A DNA stretch of 58,445 nucleotides from assembly GCF_019636135.1 (NCBI RefSeq), contig NZ_JAHBYD010000031.1, positions 1-58,445 on the forward strand. Direction: 5' to 3'. The notes beneath the pieces were generated by a model that had not been told where the DNA came from, ran no database searches, and saw nothing but the letters and a program-made list of their open reading frames with translations. Positions 40,639 to 49,754 of the stretch are shown here, piece by piece (position 1 is the first letter of the stretch; the number at the start of each line of letters is the position of its first letter). This stretch comes from Phenylobacterium sp. Its GTDB lineage: Bacteria; Pseudomonadota; Alphaproteobacteria; Caulobacterales; Caulobacteraceae. Both the position numbers and the translations under genes were made by a program.

Positions 40639-41627
40639 GGCGGGACGGGCAGGCCCTTCTCCCGCAGGAACGGCGGGTTGAAGATCTTCGACTGATAGCG
40701 CGAACCGTGGTCGCAGAGCACGGTGACGATGGTGTGGCCGGGACCCAGGTCCTTCGCCATCCGGATGGCGCCGGCGACGTTGATCCCGGTCGAGCCGCCC
40801 ATGACCAGGCCCTCGTGCTCGAGCAGGTCGTAGATGGCGAGCAGCATCTCCTCATCGGAGATCCGGTAGGCGTGGTCGATCTTGAGGTCGGCGATGTTGG
40901 CGGTGATGCGGCCCTGGCCGATGCCCTCGCTGATGGAGGTTCCCTCGGCCTTCAGCTCGCCGTCGGTGTAGTAGCCGTAGAGCGCCGCGCCGTGCGGGTC
41001 GGCGAGGCCGATCTTCACATCCGGGTTCCGCGCCCGCAGCGCCTCGGCGACGCCGGCGAGCGTGCCGCCCGACCCGATGGCGCTGATGAAGCCGTCGACC
41101 TTGCCGTCGGTCTGGGCCCAGATCTCGGGGCCGGTGCCGTCGACGTGGGCCTGCTTGTTGGCGACGTTGTCGAACTGGTTCGCCCAGATCGCGCCGGCCG
41201 GCTCCTTCGCGTCAAGTTCCGCCGCCAACCGACCGGAATACTTCACGTAGTTCATCTCGTTCGAGTATGGGACCGCGTCCACCTCGACCAGTTCGGCGCC
41301 GTAGAGCCGGATGGCGTCCTTCTTCTCCTGGCTCTGGGTGCGCGGGATGACGATCGTCGACTTGTAGCCCAGCGCCTGGCCCACCATCGCGAGCCCGATG
41401 CCGGTATTGCCCGCGGTGCCTTCCACGATCCGGCCGCCAGGCCGCAGCAGCCCCCTCTGCTCGGCGTCGCGGACGATCCACAGCGCGGCGCGGTCCTTCA
41501 CGGACTGGCCGGGGTTCATGAACTCGGCCTTGGCCAGGATCTCGCATCCGGTCAGCTCGCTGGCGCGGCGCAGCCGGATGAGCGGCGTGTTGCCGATGGC
41601 GTCGAGGACGGAGCTGGCGATCTGCAT
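40626..41627 (-). CDS. cysK: Cysteine synthase
   Basis: The 333-residue PLP enzyme forms cysteine from O-acetylserine and sulfide. The PLP lysine is Lys44 in MNPGQSVKDRAALWIV. The EGTAGNTGIGLAMVGQALGY loop, IGSGGTLAGVAEAL and a C-terminal SISEGIGQGRI are family features. Some details (length, the NPGQSVKDR text) are also seen in the cystathionine-beta-synthase-like branch, so CysK2-type or sulfhydrylase variants are possible. It overlaps sseA at its end and lies 45 bases from cfa upstream. Confidence 0.9.
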   Translation of the reverse strand: MQIASSVLDAIGNTPLIRLRRASELTGCEILAKAEFMNPGQSVKDRAALWIVRDAEQRGLLRPGGRIVEGTAGNTGIGLAMVGQALGYKSTIVIPRTQSQEKKDAIRLYGAELVEVDAVPYSNEMNYVKYSGRLAAELDAKEPAGAIWANQFDNVANKQAHVDGTGPEIWAQTDGKVDGFISAIGSGGTLAGVAEALRARNPDVKIGLADPHGAALYGYYTDGELKAEGTSISEGIGQGRITANIADLKIDHAYRISDEEMLLAIYDLLEHEGLVMGGSTGINVAGAIRMAKDLGPGHTIVTVLCDHGSRYQSKIFNPPFLREKGLPVPPWLE

Positions 41628-41672
41628 GGACGCCTACTTAAGGGCGGCCGGCGCCGGCGAACAGGGGGCTGC

Positions 41673-42869
41673 TCAAGCTTTGCTGAGCGAGAGCTGCACC
41701 ACGTCGGTCCGCCGGGTCCGGAAGCCCGCCTCGCAGTAGCTCAGGTAGAAGCGCCAGAGCTTGCGGAAGCGTTCGTCGAAGCCCAGCCGGGTGATCTCGT
41801 CCCACGCCGCCTCGAACCTGCGGCCCCATTCGGCGAGCGTGTCGGCGTAGCAGACGCCGAAACGGTGGATCTGGCCCCAGGAGAGGCCGGCCTTGTCGGT
41901 CACGGCCTTCAGGCGCTCCTCCGAGGGCAGCATGCCGCCCGGGAAGATGTACTTCTGGATGAAGTCGGGGGTGCGCTTGTAGTGCTCGAAGTACTCGTCG
42001 CGGATGGTGATGATCTGCAGGCCGGCCTGGCCGCCGGGCTTCAGGCTCTCGCGCACCTTGTCGAAGTAGGTGGGCCAGTAGCGCTCGCCGACCGCCTCGA
42101 ACATCTCGATGGAGGCCACGCGGTCGAACTGGCCGGCGACGTCGCGGTAGTCGACGAGGCGGATGTCGGCCTTCTCGTTCAGGCCCTCGCGGAACATCCG
42201 CTCCTTGGCGAACCTGTACTGCGCCTCGGAGATGGTGATGGCGGTGACCCGCGCGCCGACGTCCTTGGCCGCGAACTCCGCGAAACCGCCCCAGCCGCAG
42301 CCGATCTCCAGCACGTGATGGTCGGGCGCGAGGCCCATGCTCTCGCAGAGCGTCCGGTACTTGCGCTTCTGGGCCTGCGGCAGCGGCTCGCCCGGATTCT
42401 CGAAGCGGGCGGCGGAGTAGGTCATCGTGGGGTCGAGCCACTGTGAATAGAAGGCGTTCCCCAGGTCGTAGTGGGCGTGGATGTTCTTCTTGGAGCCCGA
42501 GCGGCTGTTGTTGCGGTGGAGGATGTGCTCGAGCGTGTTGAGCGCCGCCATGACCGGGTTGCCGAACGAGACCTTCTCGAAGCGCGCGTAGTTCGAGGCC
42601 AGGACCTCCAGCAGCACCGACAGGTCCGGAGTATCCCACTCGCCGGCCATGTAGCCTTCGCCGAAGCCGATGGTGCCGTTGGAGATGGTGCGCTTGATGA
42701 AGTCGTAGTCGTGGACGATGAGGCGCGCCTCGGGGCCGGGCTCGGCGCCTTCCAGGCGGATCTCGCGCCCGTCGGGCAGCACGAAGGTCATCGTCCCGAC
42801 GATCCAGTTCTGGATCATGGTCCGCGCCGCCGTCCGGAACACGATGGGTGTGCCGCTGAGGTCCGCCAT
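41673..42869 (-). CDS. cfa: Cyclopropane-fatty-acyl-phospholipid synthase family methyltransferase
   Basis: The 398-residue protein is a SAM-dependent CFA/mycolic acid synthase-type enzyme, which methylenates double bonds of membrane lipids. The SAM site reads HHVLEIGCGWGGFAEFAAKD. NIHAHYDLGNAFYSQWLDPT, the MTYSAARF segment and FDRVASIEMFEAVGERYWPT are diagnostic. The N-terminal lipid-binding part is typical. I chose ATG 42869, with AAAGG just upstream; ATG 42887 would add six residues. It leads a leftward run into cysK. It is divergent from kdsA. Confidence 0.9.
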   Translation of the reverse strand: MADLSGTPIVFRTAARTMIQNWIVGTMTFVLPDGREIRLEGAEPGPEARLIVHDYDFIKRTISNGTIGFGEGYMAGEWDTPDLSVLLEVLASNYARFEKVSFGNPVMAALNTLEHILHRNNSRSGSKKNIHAHYDLGNAFYSQWLDPTMTYSAARFENPGEPLPQAQKRKYRTLCESMGLAPDHHVLEIGCGWGGFAEFAAKDVGARVTAITISEAQYRFAKERMFREGLNEKADIRLVDYRDVAGQFDRVASIEMFEAVGERYWPTYFDKVRESLKPGGQAGLQIITIRDEYFEHYKRTPDFIQKYIFPGGMLPSEERLKAVTDKAGLSWGQIHRFGVCYADTLAEWGRRFEAAWDEITRLGFDERFRKLWRFYLSYCEAGFRTRRTDVVQLSLSKA

Positions 42870-43031
42870 GGTCGAACCTTTAGTCATCAAAACGCCCCCA
42901 AACCAAACGCCGAGGATTCCACAGGGTTCAGCCGCAGCTACTTCGACCGAGCCCAGGATACGGTCAAGCCGCTCCGAGGGACGCGCCGCATCGGACTTGA
43001 GATGAGGCCCGCGTCGGGCCATTGGAGCCGC

Positions 43032-43883
43032 ATGGCCAAACTCACAATCGACCGCTGGAACCTTTCGATCGGCGACGGCCAGCCCCTGGTCGTCATCGCG
43101 GGGCTGAACGTGCTCGAAGACATCGGCCTGGCGCTGGAGGTGGGCCGCGAGCTGAAGGCGATCGCGAGCGAACTCGGGCTGCCGTACGTGTTCAAGGCCA
43201 GCTTCGACAAGGCGAACCGCTCGTCGATCACGAGCTACCGCGGGCCGGGCCTGGAAAAGGGCCTGGAGATGCTGAAGGCCGTGAAGGCCGAACTCAACGT
43301 CCCGATCTGCACCGACCTGCACGAGATCGCCCAGGCCGAGCCGGTCGCCGCGGTCGCCGACCTGGTGCAGATCCCGGCCTTCCTCTGCCGCCAGACCGAC
43401 CTCGTGATCGCCGCGGCGCGGGCGACGAAGGCGGCCGGCGGGCTGCTGCACGTGAAGAAGGGCCAGTTCCTGGCGCCCCAGGACTGCCGCTCGATCCTCG
43501 ACAAGGTGCGCGAGGCCACCGACACCGACATGACGATCCTGTGCGAGCGGGGCGTCTCGTTCGGCTACGGCAACCTCGTGGTCGACATGCTGGGCATCCC
43601 GATCATGCAGGCGCTGGGCGCGCCGGTGAGCATCGACGCCACCCATGCCGTGCAGCTTCCGGGCGCCCGGGTGGGCTCGAACGGCGGCGCGTCGACCGGC
43701 GGCCGGCGCAGCGGCGTGCCGGTCATCGCCAGGGCCGCGGTCGCGTCGGGCGCGGACGCGGTGTTCCTGGAGTTCCACCCGGAGCCCGACCAGGCGCTCT
43801 GCGATGGTCCGAGCGCATTGCCACTGACGGCGGCGCGGCCGCTGCTGGCGCAGTTGAGAGCTTTGCGGGAAGCCCTGGGGTGA
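43032..43883 (+). CDS. kdsA: 3-deoxy-8-phosphooctulonate synthase
   Basis: KdsA makes KDO-8-phosphate from arabinose-5-phosphate and phosphoenolpyruvate for the LPS inner core. The 283-residue protein has LVVIAGLNVLEDIGLALEVG, FKASFDKANRSSITSYRGPG, AGGLLHVKKGQFLAPQDC, the IDATHAVQLPGARVGSNGG segment and a C-terminal EFHPEPDQALCDGPSALPL. The Asn in GLNVLE is the residue found in metal-independent enzymes; metal-dependent ones have Cys there. I chose ATG 43032, where homology begins. It is followed by a repeat and the heptose genes. Confidence 0.94.
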   Translation: MAKLTIDRWNLSIGDGQPLVVIAGLNVLEDIGLALEVGRELKAIASELGLPYVFKASFDKANRSSITSYRGPGLEKGLEMLKAVKAELNVPICTDLHEIAQAEPVAAVADLVQIPAFLCRQTDLVIAAARATKAAGGLLHVKKGQFLAPQDCRSILDKVREATDTDMTILCERGVSFGYGNLVVDMLGIPIMQALGAPVSIDATHAVQLPGARVGSNGGASTGGRRSGVPVIARAAVASGADAVFLEFHPEPDQALCDGPSALPLTAARPLLAQLRALREALG

Positions 43884-43894
43884 CCAACCCCGAT

Positions 43895-44020
43895 CCGCTC
43901 ATCCCGGCGAATGCCGGGACCCATGAACGCGGGAGAGCGAGGTGATCCGCAGCGTCGCCGCCTGCGACCTGTCCCGGGCTGCGGAGTGCATGGGTCCCGC
44001 GAACAAGTCGCGGGATGACG
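43895..44020. repeat. Dispersed palindromic repeat, second copy of the 35072 family
   Basis: Bases 43895-43923 are identical to 35072-35100 (29 bases). The partner end CATGGGTCCCGCG (43989 on) through GGGATGACG (44020) forms its own short palindrome but has diverged from the other copy. It lies between kdsA and hldE. Confidence 0.75.
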
Positions 44021-44078
44021 AGGAGAGGGTGAAGGGGGCGGCTTGACCGGCCCGCCAACGCGTCCCAAGGGACAGGCC

Positions 44079-45539
44079 ATGGATCTGGCCGCCCTTCAGA
44101 GCCTGCTCTCGGACCTTCCCGGCAAGCGCGTCTGCTGCGTGGGCGACCTGATGGTCGACCGGTTCGTCTACGGCTCGGTGAGCCGCGTCTCGCCCGAGGC
44201 GCCGATCCCGGTGCTGAAGCGCTCGCGCGAGCTGAAGATGCTGGGCGCCGCCGGCAATGTGGCGCGCAACGTGGCGGCTCTGGGCGGCTCGGTGGCCCTG
44301 GTGGGCCTGGTCGGCGGCGACGCCGAGGGGCACGACGCCTCGCGCCTGGTGGGCGAGGCCGACCTCGAGGGCTACCTCGTCACCGACGCCGGGCGGCCGA
44401 CGACGCTCAAGACGCGGTTCGTCTCCAGCGGCCAGCAACTGCTGCGCGTGGACCTGGAGGAGGCGCGGCCGATCGCCGGCGACGTCGAGCAGCGCATGGT
44501 CTGCACGCTGAAGGACGCCGCCCGGGGCGCGGGCGTGATCCTGATCTCGGACTACGGCAAGGGCGTGGTGACCGACGCGGTGATCGCCGCGGCCCGCGAG
44601 ACCGGCGCCCGCGTCGTCGTCGACTCCAAGGCCCGCTCGTTCGCCCGCTATGGCGAAGTGGACCTGGTGAAGCCCAACGCCTCGGAACTGGCCTACGCCA
44701 CCGAACTGCCGACGGAGACCGACGCGGAGGTGGAGGCCGCCATCGCGCGCGCGCTCGAACTCTGGTCGGCCAGGGGCGTGCTGGTGACGCGGGCCGGCAA
44801 GGGCATGTCGCTGGGCCTGCGGGGCCGGCCGGTGAAGCACTTCGGGACGGTCTCGCGCGAGGTGTTCGACGCGTCCGGCGCGGGCGACACGGCCATCGCG
44901 GCGCTGGGCCTTTCGCTGGCCGCCGGCGCGGGCGTCGAGACCGCCATCGCCTTCGCCCAGCTCGCCTCGGGCGTGGCCATCGGCAAGGCCGGCACCGCCA
45001 CCGTGAGCGCCGACGAACTGGTCGAGGCCGTGCTGTCGCAGCACTCGGCGCTGGTCGAGGGCAAGATCGCCACGCCGCAGCGGATGGCCGAAGAGGTGGC
45101 GCGCTGGCGCGGCCAGGGCCTGAAGGTGGGTTTCACCAACGGCTGCTTCGACATCCTGCACCGCGGCCACGTGGCCTATCTGGCGCAGGCGCGGACGTGG
45201 TGCGACCGCCTGATCGTCGGCGTGAACTCCGACGCCTCGGTGCGCGCGCTGAAGGGGGAGGGGCGGCCGGTGAACGACCTGGAGAGCCGCGCCCTGGTGC
45301 TGGCGGGCCTGCGCAGCGTCGACCTCGTGGCGCCGTTCGACGAGGCCACGCCCCTGAAGCTGATCGAGGCGGCGCGGCCGGACGTGCTGATCAAGGGCGC
45401 GGACTATTCCGAGGACGAGGTCGTCGGCGGCGATCTGGTGAAGTCCTGGGGCGGCGAGGTGAAGCTGGCCGAGATCGTCGACGGCTATTCGACGACCGCC
45501 GCCATCGCGCGCATGGCCCAAAAGGGAGCTGATGCATGA
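44079..45539 (+). CDS. hldE: Bifunctional heptose-7-phosphate kinase / heptose-1-phosphate adenylyltransferase
   Basis: HldE catalyses two steps in ADP-heptose synthesis for the LPS core. The N-terminal ribokinase domain carries RVCCVGDLMVDRFVYGSVSR, MLGAAGNVARNVAALGGSVA and the catalytic EVFDASGAGDTAIAALGLSL. The C-terminal nucleotidyltransferase domain (about residues 345-480) has KVGFTNGCFDILHRGHVAYL, with the HRGH motif. ATG 44079 has AAGGGA at a good distance. A TTG at 44043 is a longer option. It overlaps hldD by ATGA. Heptose isomerase and 1,7-bisphosphatase genes are not here. Confidence 0.95.
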   Translation: MDLAALQSLLSDLPGKRVCCVGDLMVDRFVYGSVSRVSPEAPIPVLKRSRELKMLGAAGNVARNVAALGGSVALVGLVGGDAEGHDASRLVGEADLEGYLVTDAGRPTTLKTRFVSSGQQLLRVDLEEARPIAGDVEQRMVCTLKDAARGAGVILISDYGKGVVTDAVIAAARETGARVVVDSKARSFARYGEVDLVKPNASELAYATELPTETDAEVEAAIARALELWSARGVLVTRAGKGMSLGLRGRPVKHFGTVSREVFDASGAGDTAIAALGLSLAAGAGVETAIAFAQLASGVAIGKAGTATVSADELVEAVLSQHSALVEGKIATPQRMAEEVARWRGQGLKVGFTNGCFDILHRGHVAYLAQARTWCDRLIVGVNSDASVRALKGEGRPVNDLESRALVLAGLRSVDLVAPFDEATPLKLIEAARPDVLIKGADYSEDEVVGGDLVKSWGGEVKLAEIVDGYSTTAAIARMAQKGADA

Positions 45540-46537
45540 CCCGGCGTATCGTGTTCGTGACGGGCGGCGCGGGCTTCATCGGGTCGAACATCGTGGCCAG
45601 GCTCGCCGAGGACCGTGCGCTGGACCTCGTCGTCTGCGATCGCCTGCACGGCGTCGAGACCGGCAAGTGGAGGAATGTCGCCAAGCACCCGATCGGCGAT
45701 TTCGTCCATCCCGACGACATGTTCGACTGGCTGGAGAGGCGCTGGCGCGATGTGGAGCTGGTGATCCACATGGGCGCGGTCTCATCGACGACCGAGCCCG
45801 ACGCCGACAGGATCCTGCAGAACAACTTCCAGCTCAGCCGCGACCTGTTCCGCTGGTGCGCCGACCGCCAGCGCAGGCTGGTCTACGCCTCCAGCGCCGC
45901 GACCTATGGCGCGGGCGAGCATGGCTTCGACGACGACAACGGCTACGAGGCGCTGGCGCGGCTGAGGCCGCTGAACGCCTACGGCTGGTCGAAGGCGCTG
46001 TTCGACCTCTTCGCCGCGCGCCAGGCGACCCGCGACTATGCGCCGCCGCAGTGGGTGGGGCTGAAGTTCTTCAACGTCTACGGGCCGAACGAGGAGCACA
46101 AGCTCTCGATGAAGTCGGTGGCCTCGCAGATCTGGCCGCAGGTCCGCGACGATCATAGCGTCCAGCTCTTCAAGAGCTACCGCAAGGACGTGCCGGACGG
46201 GGGCCAGAAGCGCGATTTCGTCTACGTCCGCGACGCCGCCGACGTGGTCCGCTGGCTGTTCGACAACCCGCAGGTGAACGGCATCTACAACCTGGGCTCG
46301 GGCCAGGCGCGGACGTTCGAGGATATGGCGCGCCAGGTCTTCGAGGCGGCGGGCAAGACCGCCCGGATCGAGTACGGGCCGATGCCGCCGGCCATCCGTG
46401 ACAAGTACCAGTACTTCACCGAGGCGAGGATGGAGCGCCTGGCCGCCGCCGGCTATTCCGCGCCGCTGACGCCGCTGGAGGAGGGGATCGGCGAGTACGT
46501 GGGCCGCTATCTCAGCCAGCCCGACCCGTATCGCTGA
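45536..46537 (+). CDS. hldD: ADP-L-glycero-D-manno-heptose 6-epimerase
   Basis: HldD epimerises ADP-D-glycero-D-manno-heptose to the L form used in LPS core. The 333-residue short-chain dehydrogenase-like protein has the NADP site IVFVTGGAGFIGSNIVARLA, HMGAVSSTTEPDADRILQNN, YASSAATYGAGEHGF and NAYGWSKALFDLFAARQA (YxxxK site), and FFNVYGPNEEHKLSMKSVAS. It overlaps hldE by four bases and is followed after two bases by the DUF3089 gene, so all three are likely one operon. Confidence 0.95.
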   Translation: MTRRIVFVTGGAGFIGSNIVARLAEDRALDLVVCDRLHGVETGKWRNVAKHPIGDFVHPDDMFDWLERRWRDVELVIHMGAVSSTTEPDADRILQNNFQLSRDLFRWCADRQRRLVYASSAATYGAGEHGFDDDNGYEALARLRPLNAYGWSKALFDLFAARQATRDYAPPQWVGLKFFNVYGPNEEHKLSMKSVASQIWPQVRDDHSVQLFKSYRKDVPDGGQKRDFVYVRDAADVVRWLFDNPQVNGIYNLGSGQARTFEDMARQVFEAAGKTARIEYGPMPPAIRDKYQYFTEARMERLAAAGYSAPLTPLEEGIGEYVGRYLSQPDPYR

Positions 46538-46539
46538 CG

Positions 46540-47637
46540 ATGCCGGAGACACCGCCCGCTCCGCGACGCCGGCGCTGGCTGCTGCCGAGCCTCCTGGGCC
46601 TGCTGGTGTTCCTGGCGACGGGGGTCGCGGTGTTCTGGGGCGACCTCGTGTCCACCGCGCTCGACCCCAAGGTGCCGTTCCAGACCTACGAGCCGCCGCC
46701 CGGGCCGGACTACGGAAAGGACACGGCCTGGTACCTGCGGCCGCATTCGCCGAGCCCCCGCGACGCCGACGTCTTCTTCGTGGCCCCCACGACCTATGAC
46801 GGCGGCCGCAACTGGAACGCCCGCCTCGACGCGAAGCGCGCCAACCGCCAGTTCGAGGACGTGATGGCCCCGAACTACGTCGGGCCTTTCGTCAGCGTCG
46901 GCCGCGTGTTCGCCCCGCGCTATCGCCAGGCCAGCCTCTACACGCTGACGACGCTCAGGGAAGACGCGCGCGAGGCGCGGCAGTTCGCCTATGGCGACGT
47001 CCGCGACGCCTTCCGCTGGTACATCGACCAGGACAACGGCGGCCGGCCGTTCTTCATCGTGGGCGTCGAGCAGGGCGGCACGCTGGCGACGCGGCTGCTG
47101 GCCGAGGAGGTCGCGCGCGATCCGTTGCTCAAGGGGCGGCTGGTGGCCGCGTACCTCGTCGACACCGTGGTTCCGGCCGACGCGCCGCCGATCGGCCCGT
47201 GCGTCGAGCGCCGGCAGGCCGGCTGCCTCGCGGCCTGGGCGCCCGTCTACGAGGGCGACTTCGACGCGGCGAAGCGCCTGCTGGACCGCGCGCTCGTCTG
47301 GACCCCCGATGGCCGCCTGGACAACCTCGCGCCCCGGCCGGCGCTCTGCTGGAACCCGATCCTGGGCGCCGTCACCGACCAACCCGCGCCGGCGCGCCTG
47401 CATCTGGGCGCCGCCAACGCCACGGGCCTGGAGTGGGGCGCGCGGCCGGCGTTCATGGCGCGGCAGGTCTCGGCCTACTGCGGCGGCGGGGTGCTGCACG
47501 TGACGAAGCCCAAGTCCTCGTCGCTGAAACAGGCGGGGAGCTGGGCCGACCGGCGCAAGGCCCCGGGCTTCAACCTCTTCTACGCCGACCTGGAGGCCGA
47601 TGCGAAAGCGCGGCTGGCGGCGTGGCGCGCGCGGTGA
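46540..47637 (+). CDS. DUF3089 alpha/beta-hydrolase-like protein
   Basis: The 365-residue protein has an N-terminal membrane anchor (about residues 12-33) and matches DUF3089, a lipase-like alpha/beta-hydrolase family. It has VFFVAPTTYDGGRNWNARLD, YGDVRDAFRWYIDQDNGGRP and VGVEQGGTLATRLLAEEVAR. The nucleophile elbow normally holds Ser (GxSxG-like), but here position 177 is Glu. So the protein may be catalytically inactive or use another residue. It lies two bases after hldD, suggesting an envelope or cell-surface role. Confidence 0.8.
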   Translation: MPETPPAPRRRRWLLPSLLGLLVFLATGVAVFWGDLVSTALDPKVPFQTYEPPPGPDYGKDTAWYLRPHSPSPRDADVFFVAPTTYDGGRNWNARLDAKRANRQFEDVMAPNYVGPFVSVGRVFAPRYRQASLYTLTTLREDAREARQFAYGDVRDAFRWYIDQDNGGRPFFIVGVEQGGTLATRLLAEEVARDPLLKGRLVAAYLVDTVVPADAPPIGPCVERRQAGCLAAWAPVYEGDFDAAKRLLDRALVWTPDGRLDNLAPRPALCWNPILGAVTDQPAPARLHLGAANATGLEWGARPAFMARQVSAYCGGGVLHVTKPKSSSLKQAGSWADRRKAPGFNLFYADLEADAKARLAAWRAR

Positions 47638-47670
47638 TTTGATCGCCCCAACGAACAGAGGGAGGATCGG

Positions 47671-48666
47671 ATGGCCAACCGCCAGATCGTGCTGGACCGG
47701 CTGCCGGGGGCTGAGAAGCTCGCGCCCGGGCACTTCGCGCTGAAGGACGGCGACGTGCCGAGCCCCGGCGCCGGCGAGGTGCTGCTGAAGACCCGCTACA
47801 TCTCCCTCGACGCGGCCAACCGCGCCTGGATGCAGGGCGCGACGTACCGTTCGGCGCTGGAAGGCGGCCAGGTGATGGCCGGCGGGTCGCTGTCGGAGGT
47901 GGTGGAGTCCAATGTCGACCACCTGAAGCCCGGCGACCTCGTCTTCGCCGACATCGGCTGGCAGGACTATGGCGTGGCGCCCGGCAGGCGGCTGCAGAAG
48001 CTGCCCGACCTGAAGCCGGAGACGCACCTGCTGAGCGTCTACGGGATCGCGGGCCTCACCGCCTATTTCGGCCTCCTGGAGTGCGGGCAGCCCAAGGCCG
48101 GCGAGACCGTGGTGATCTCGGCGGCGGCCGGGTCGGTGGGCTCGATCGTGGGGCAGATCGCGAAGATCAAGGGTTGCCGCGTGGTCGGCATCGCCGGCGG
48201 CGAGGAGAAGGGGCGCTGGCTGACCGGGGAGCTCGGCTTCGATGCGGCGGTCGACTACCGCAGTCCCGAGTTCAAGCGCCAGCTCCGCGCGGCCGTGCCG
48301 GAGGGCATCGACGTCTATTTCGACAACACCGGCGGCGACGTGTTCGAGGCCTGCCTGTTCGCGATGAAGACCCACGGGCGCATCGCCTGCTGCGGGGCGC
48401 TCTCGCAGTACGACGGCGCGCCGCCGCCGCACGGGCCGCGCGGCGTCCCCGGCCTGATCGTGACCAAGCGGCTGACCCTGCGGGGCTTCGTGGTCATGGA
48501 CTTCGCCGACCGGAACGACAAGGCGCTGGCGGACCTGCAGGGGTGGGTCGCCTCCGGCCAGCTCAAGGTGACGGAGGATATCGTGGACGGGTTCGAGAAC
48601 CTGCCCGCCGCCCTGATCGGCCTCCTGCACGGCGACAACCGCGGCAAGCGGATGGTGCGGGTTTGA
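47671..48666 (+). CDS. NADP-dependent oxidoreductase, CurA/YncB type
   Basis: The 331-residue protein is a zinc-free medium-chain reductase of the leukotriene B4 dehydrogenase / curcumin reductase group. The cofactor site reads VVISAAAGSVGSIVGQIAKI, and other family parts are the YGIAGLTAYFGLLECGQPK segment, ALSQYDGAPPPHGPRGV and DGFENLPAALIGLLHGDNRG. It reduces activated alkenals or alkenones with NADPH; the native substrate is unknown. A GGAGG ribosome site precedes ATG 47671. It overlaps the next gene (TTGA). Confidence 0.87.
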   Translation: MANRQIVLDRLPGAEKLAPGHFALKDGDVPSPGAGEVLLKTRYISLDAANRAWMQGATYRSALEGGQVMAGGSLSEVVESNVDHLKPGDLVFADIGWQDYGVAPGRRLQKLPDLKPETHLLSVYGIAGLTAYFGLLECGQPKAGETVVISAAAGSVGSIVGQIAKIKGCRVVGIAGGEEKGRWLTGELGFDAAVDYRSPEFKRQLRAAVPEGIDVYFDNTGGDVFEACLFAMKTHGRIACCGALSQYDGAPPPHGPRGVPGLIVTKRLTLRGFVVMDFADRNDKALADLQGWVASGQLKVTEDIVDGFENLPAALIGLLHGDNRGKRMVRV

Positions 48667-49754
48667 GCGGCTCGCCCTTCAGCGCGACCTACGCCGAGGC
48701 GCGCGACAAGTTCCTGGCGGCCGCGCGCGGGGCAGGGGCCTCGCTCTCGGCCTACGTCCACCCCGAGCGCGGGCCGGATGGCGGCGAGCTGGCCACCGAC
48801 GTCGCCTGGATCGGGCCGACGGACGCGCGGGCGGTGTTCGTCATGGTGTCGGCGACGCACGGCGTCGAGGGCCATTGCGGCTCGGGCGCCCAGATCGACT
48901 GGCTGCGGCGCGGGGAGGCGGCCCACCTGCCGGCGGGCGCGGCGGCCCTGATCGTCCACGCCATCAACCCGTACGGCTTCGCCTGGAGCCGGCGGGTGAC
49001 GCACGAGAACGTCGACCTGAACCGCAACTTCGTCGATTTCGGCCAGCCGCTGCCGCAGAACCCGAACTACGACGCGCTGCATCACGCGGTGAAGCCGGCC
49101 GACTGGAGCGAGGCGACGCAGGCGGCCAGCCGCGCCACCCTGCTGAACTACGCCAGGACCCACGGCTTCCCGGCCCTGGTGCAGGCCATGTCGGGCGGGC
49201 AGTACAGCCACGCGGACGGCATCTTCTACGGCGGGCGCGAGCCGACATGGTCGCGCAGGACGCTGGAGACGATCTTCCGTGAACGCCTGGCGGCCGCCTC
49301 CGACGTGGGCGTCATCGACTACCACACCGGCCTCGGCCCCTGGGGCTATGCCGAACCGATCGCCAGCGCGCATCCGGCGTCCGACGGATATCGCCGTGCG
49401 CGCGAGTGGCACGGGCTGGCCGTCACCAGCATGTCGGGCGGCGAGTCCGTCTCGGCGGTCCTGGCGGGCGACTGGCTGGAGGCCGTGCCGCGGCTCGCGC
49501 CGCACGCGCGGACGACCGGCGTGGCGCTGGAGTACGGCGTCGTGCCGAGCAACGAGGTGCTGGACGCGCTGCGCGCCGACAACTGGCTGCATGCCCATGG
49601 CGACCCGCTGAGCCCGCAGGGCCAGGCGATCAAGGCGCAGGTGCGCGCCGCCTTCTACGGCGACGACGACGTCTGGCGCGGCATGGTGCTGGGCCAGTCC
49701 CTCGTCGCCGCGCGGCAGTCGATGGCGGGGCTCGCGAAGGCGCTGGGCGGCTAG
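48663..49754 (+). CDS. DUF2817 zinc carboxypeptidase-like protein
   Basis: The 363-residue protein matches DUF2817, an M14-like metallopeptidase family. The zinc ligands can be placed as His66 and Glu69 in VSATHGVEGHCGSG and His221 in IDYHTGLGPWGYAE. Glu290 in GVALEYG fits the catalytic glutamate, and NVDLNRNFVDF is also conserved. No signal peptide is seen, so it is likely cytoplasmic. The substrate is unknown. The TTG start overlaps the preceding stop. Its stop and the convergent gene stop share bases. Confidence 0.84.
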   Translation: MSGSPFSATYAEARDKFLAAARGAGASLSAYVHPERGPDGGELATDVAWIGPTDARAVFVMVSATHGVEGHCGSGAQIDWLRRGEAAHLPAGAAALIVHAINPYGFAWSRRVTHENVDLNRNFVDFGQPLPQNPNYDALHHAVKPADWSEATQAASRATLLNYARTHGFPALVQAMSGGQYSHADGIFYGGREPTWSRRTLETIFRERLAAASDVGVIDYHTGLGPWGYAEPIASAHPASDGYRRAREWHGLAVTSMSGGESVSAVLAGDWLEAVPRLAPHARTTGVALEYGVVPSNEVLDALRADNWLHAHGDPLSPQGQAIKAQVRAAFYGDDDVWRGMVLGQSLVAARQSMAGLAKALGG

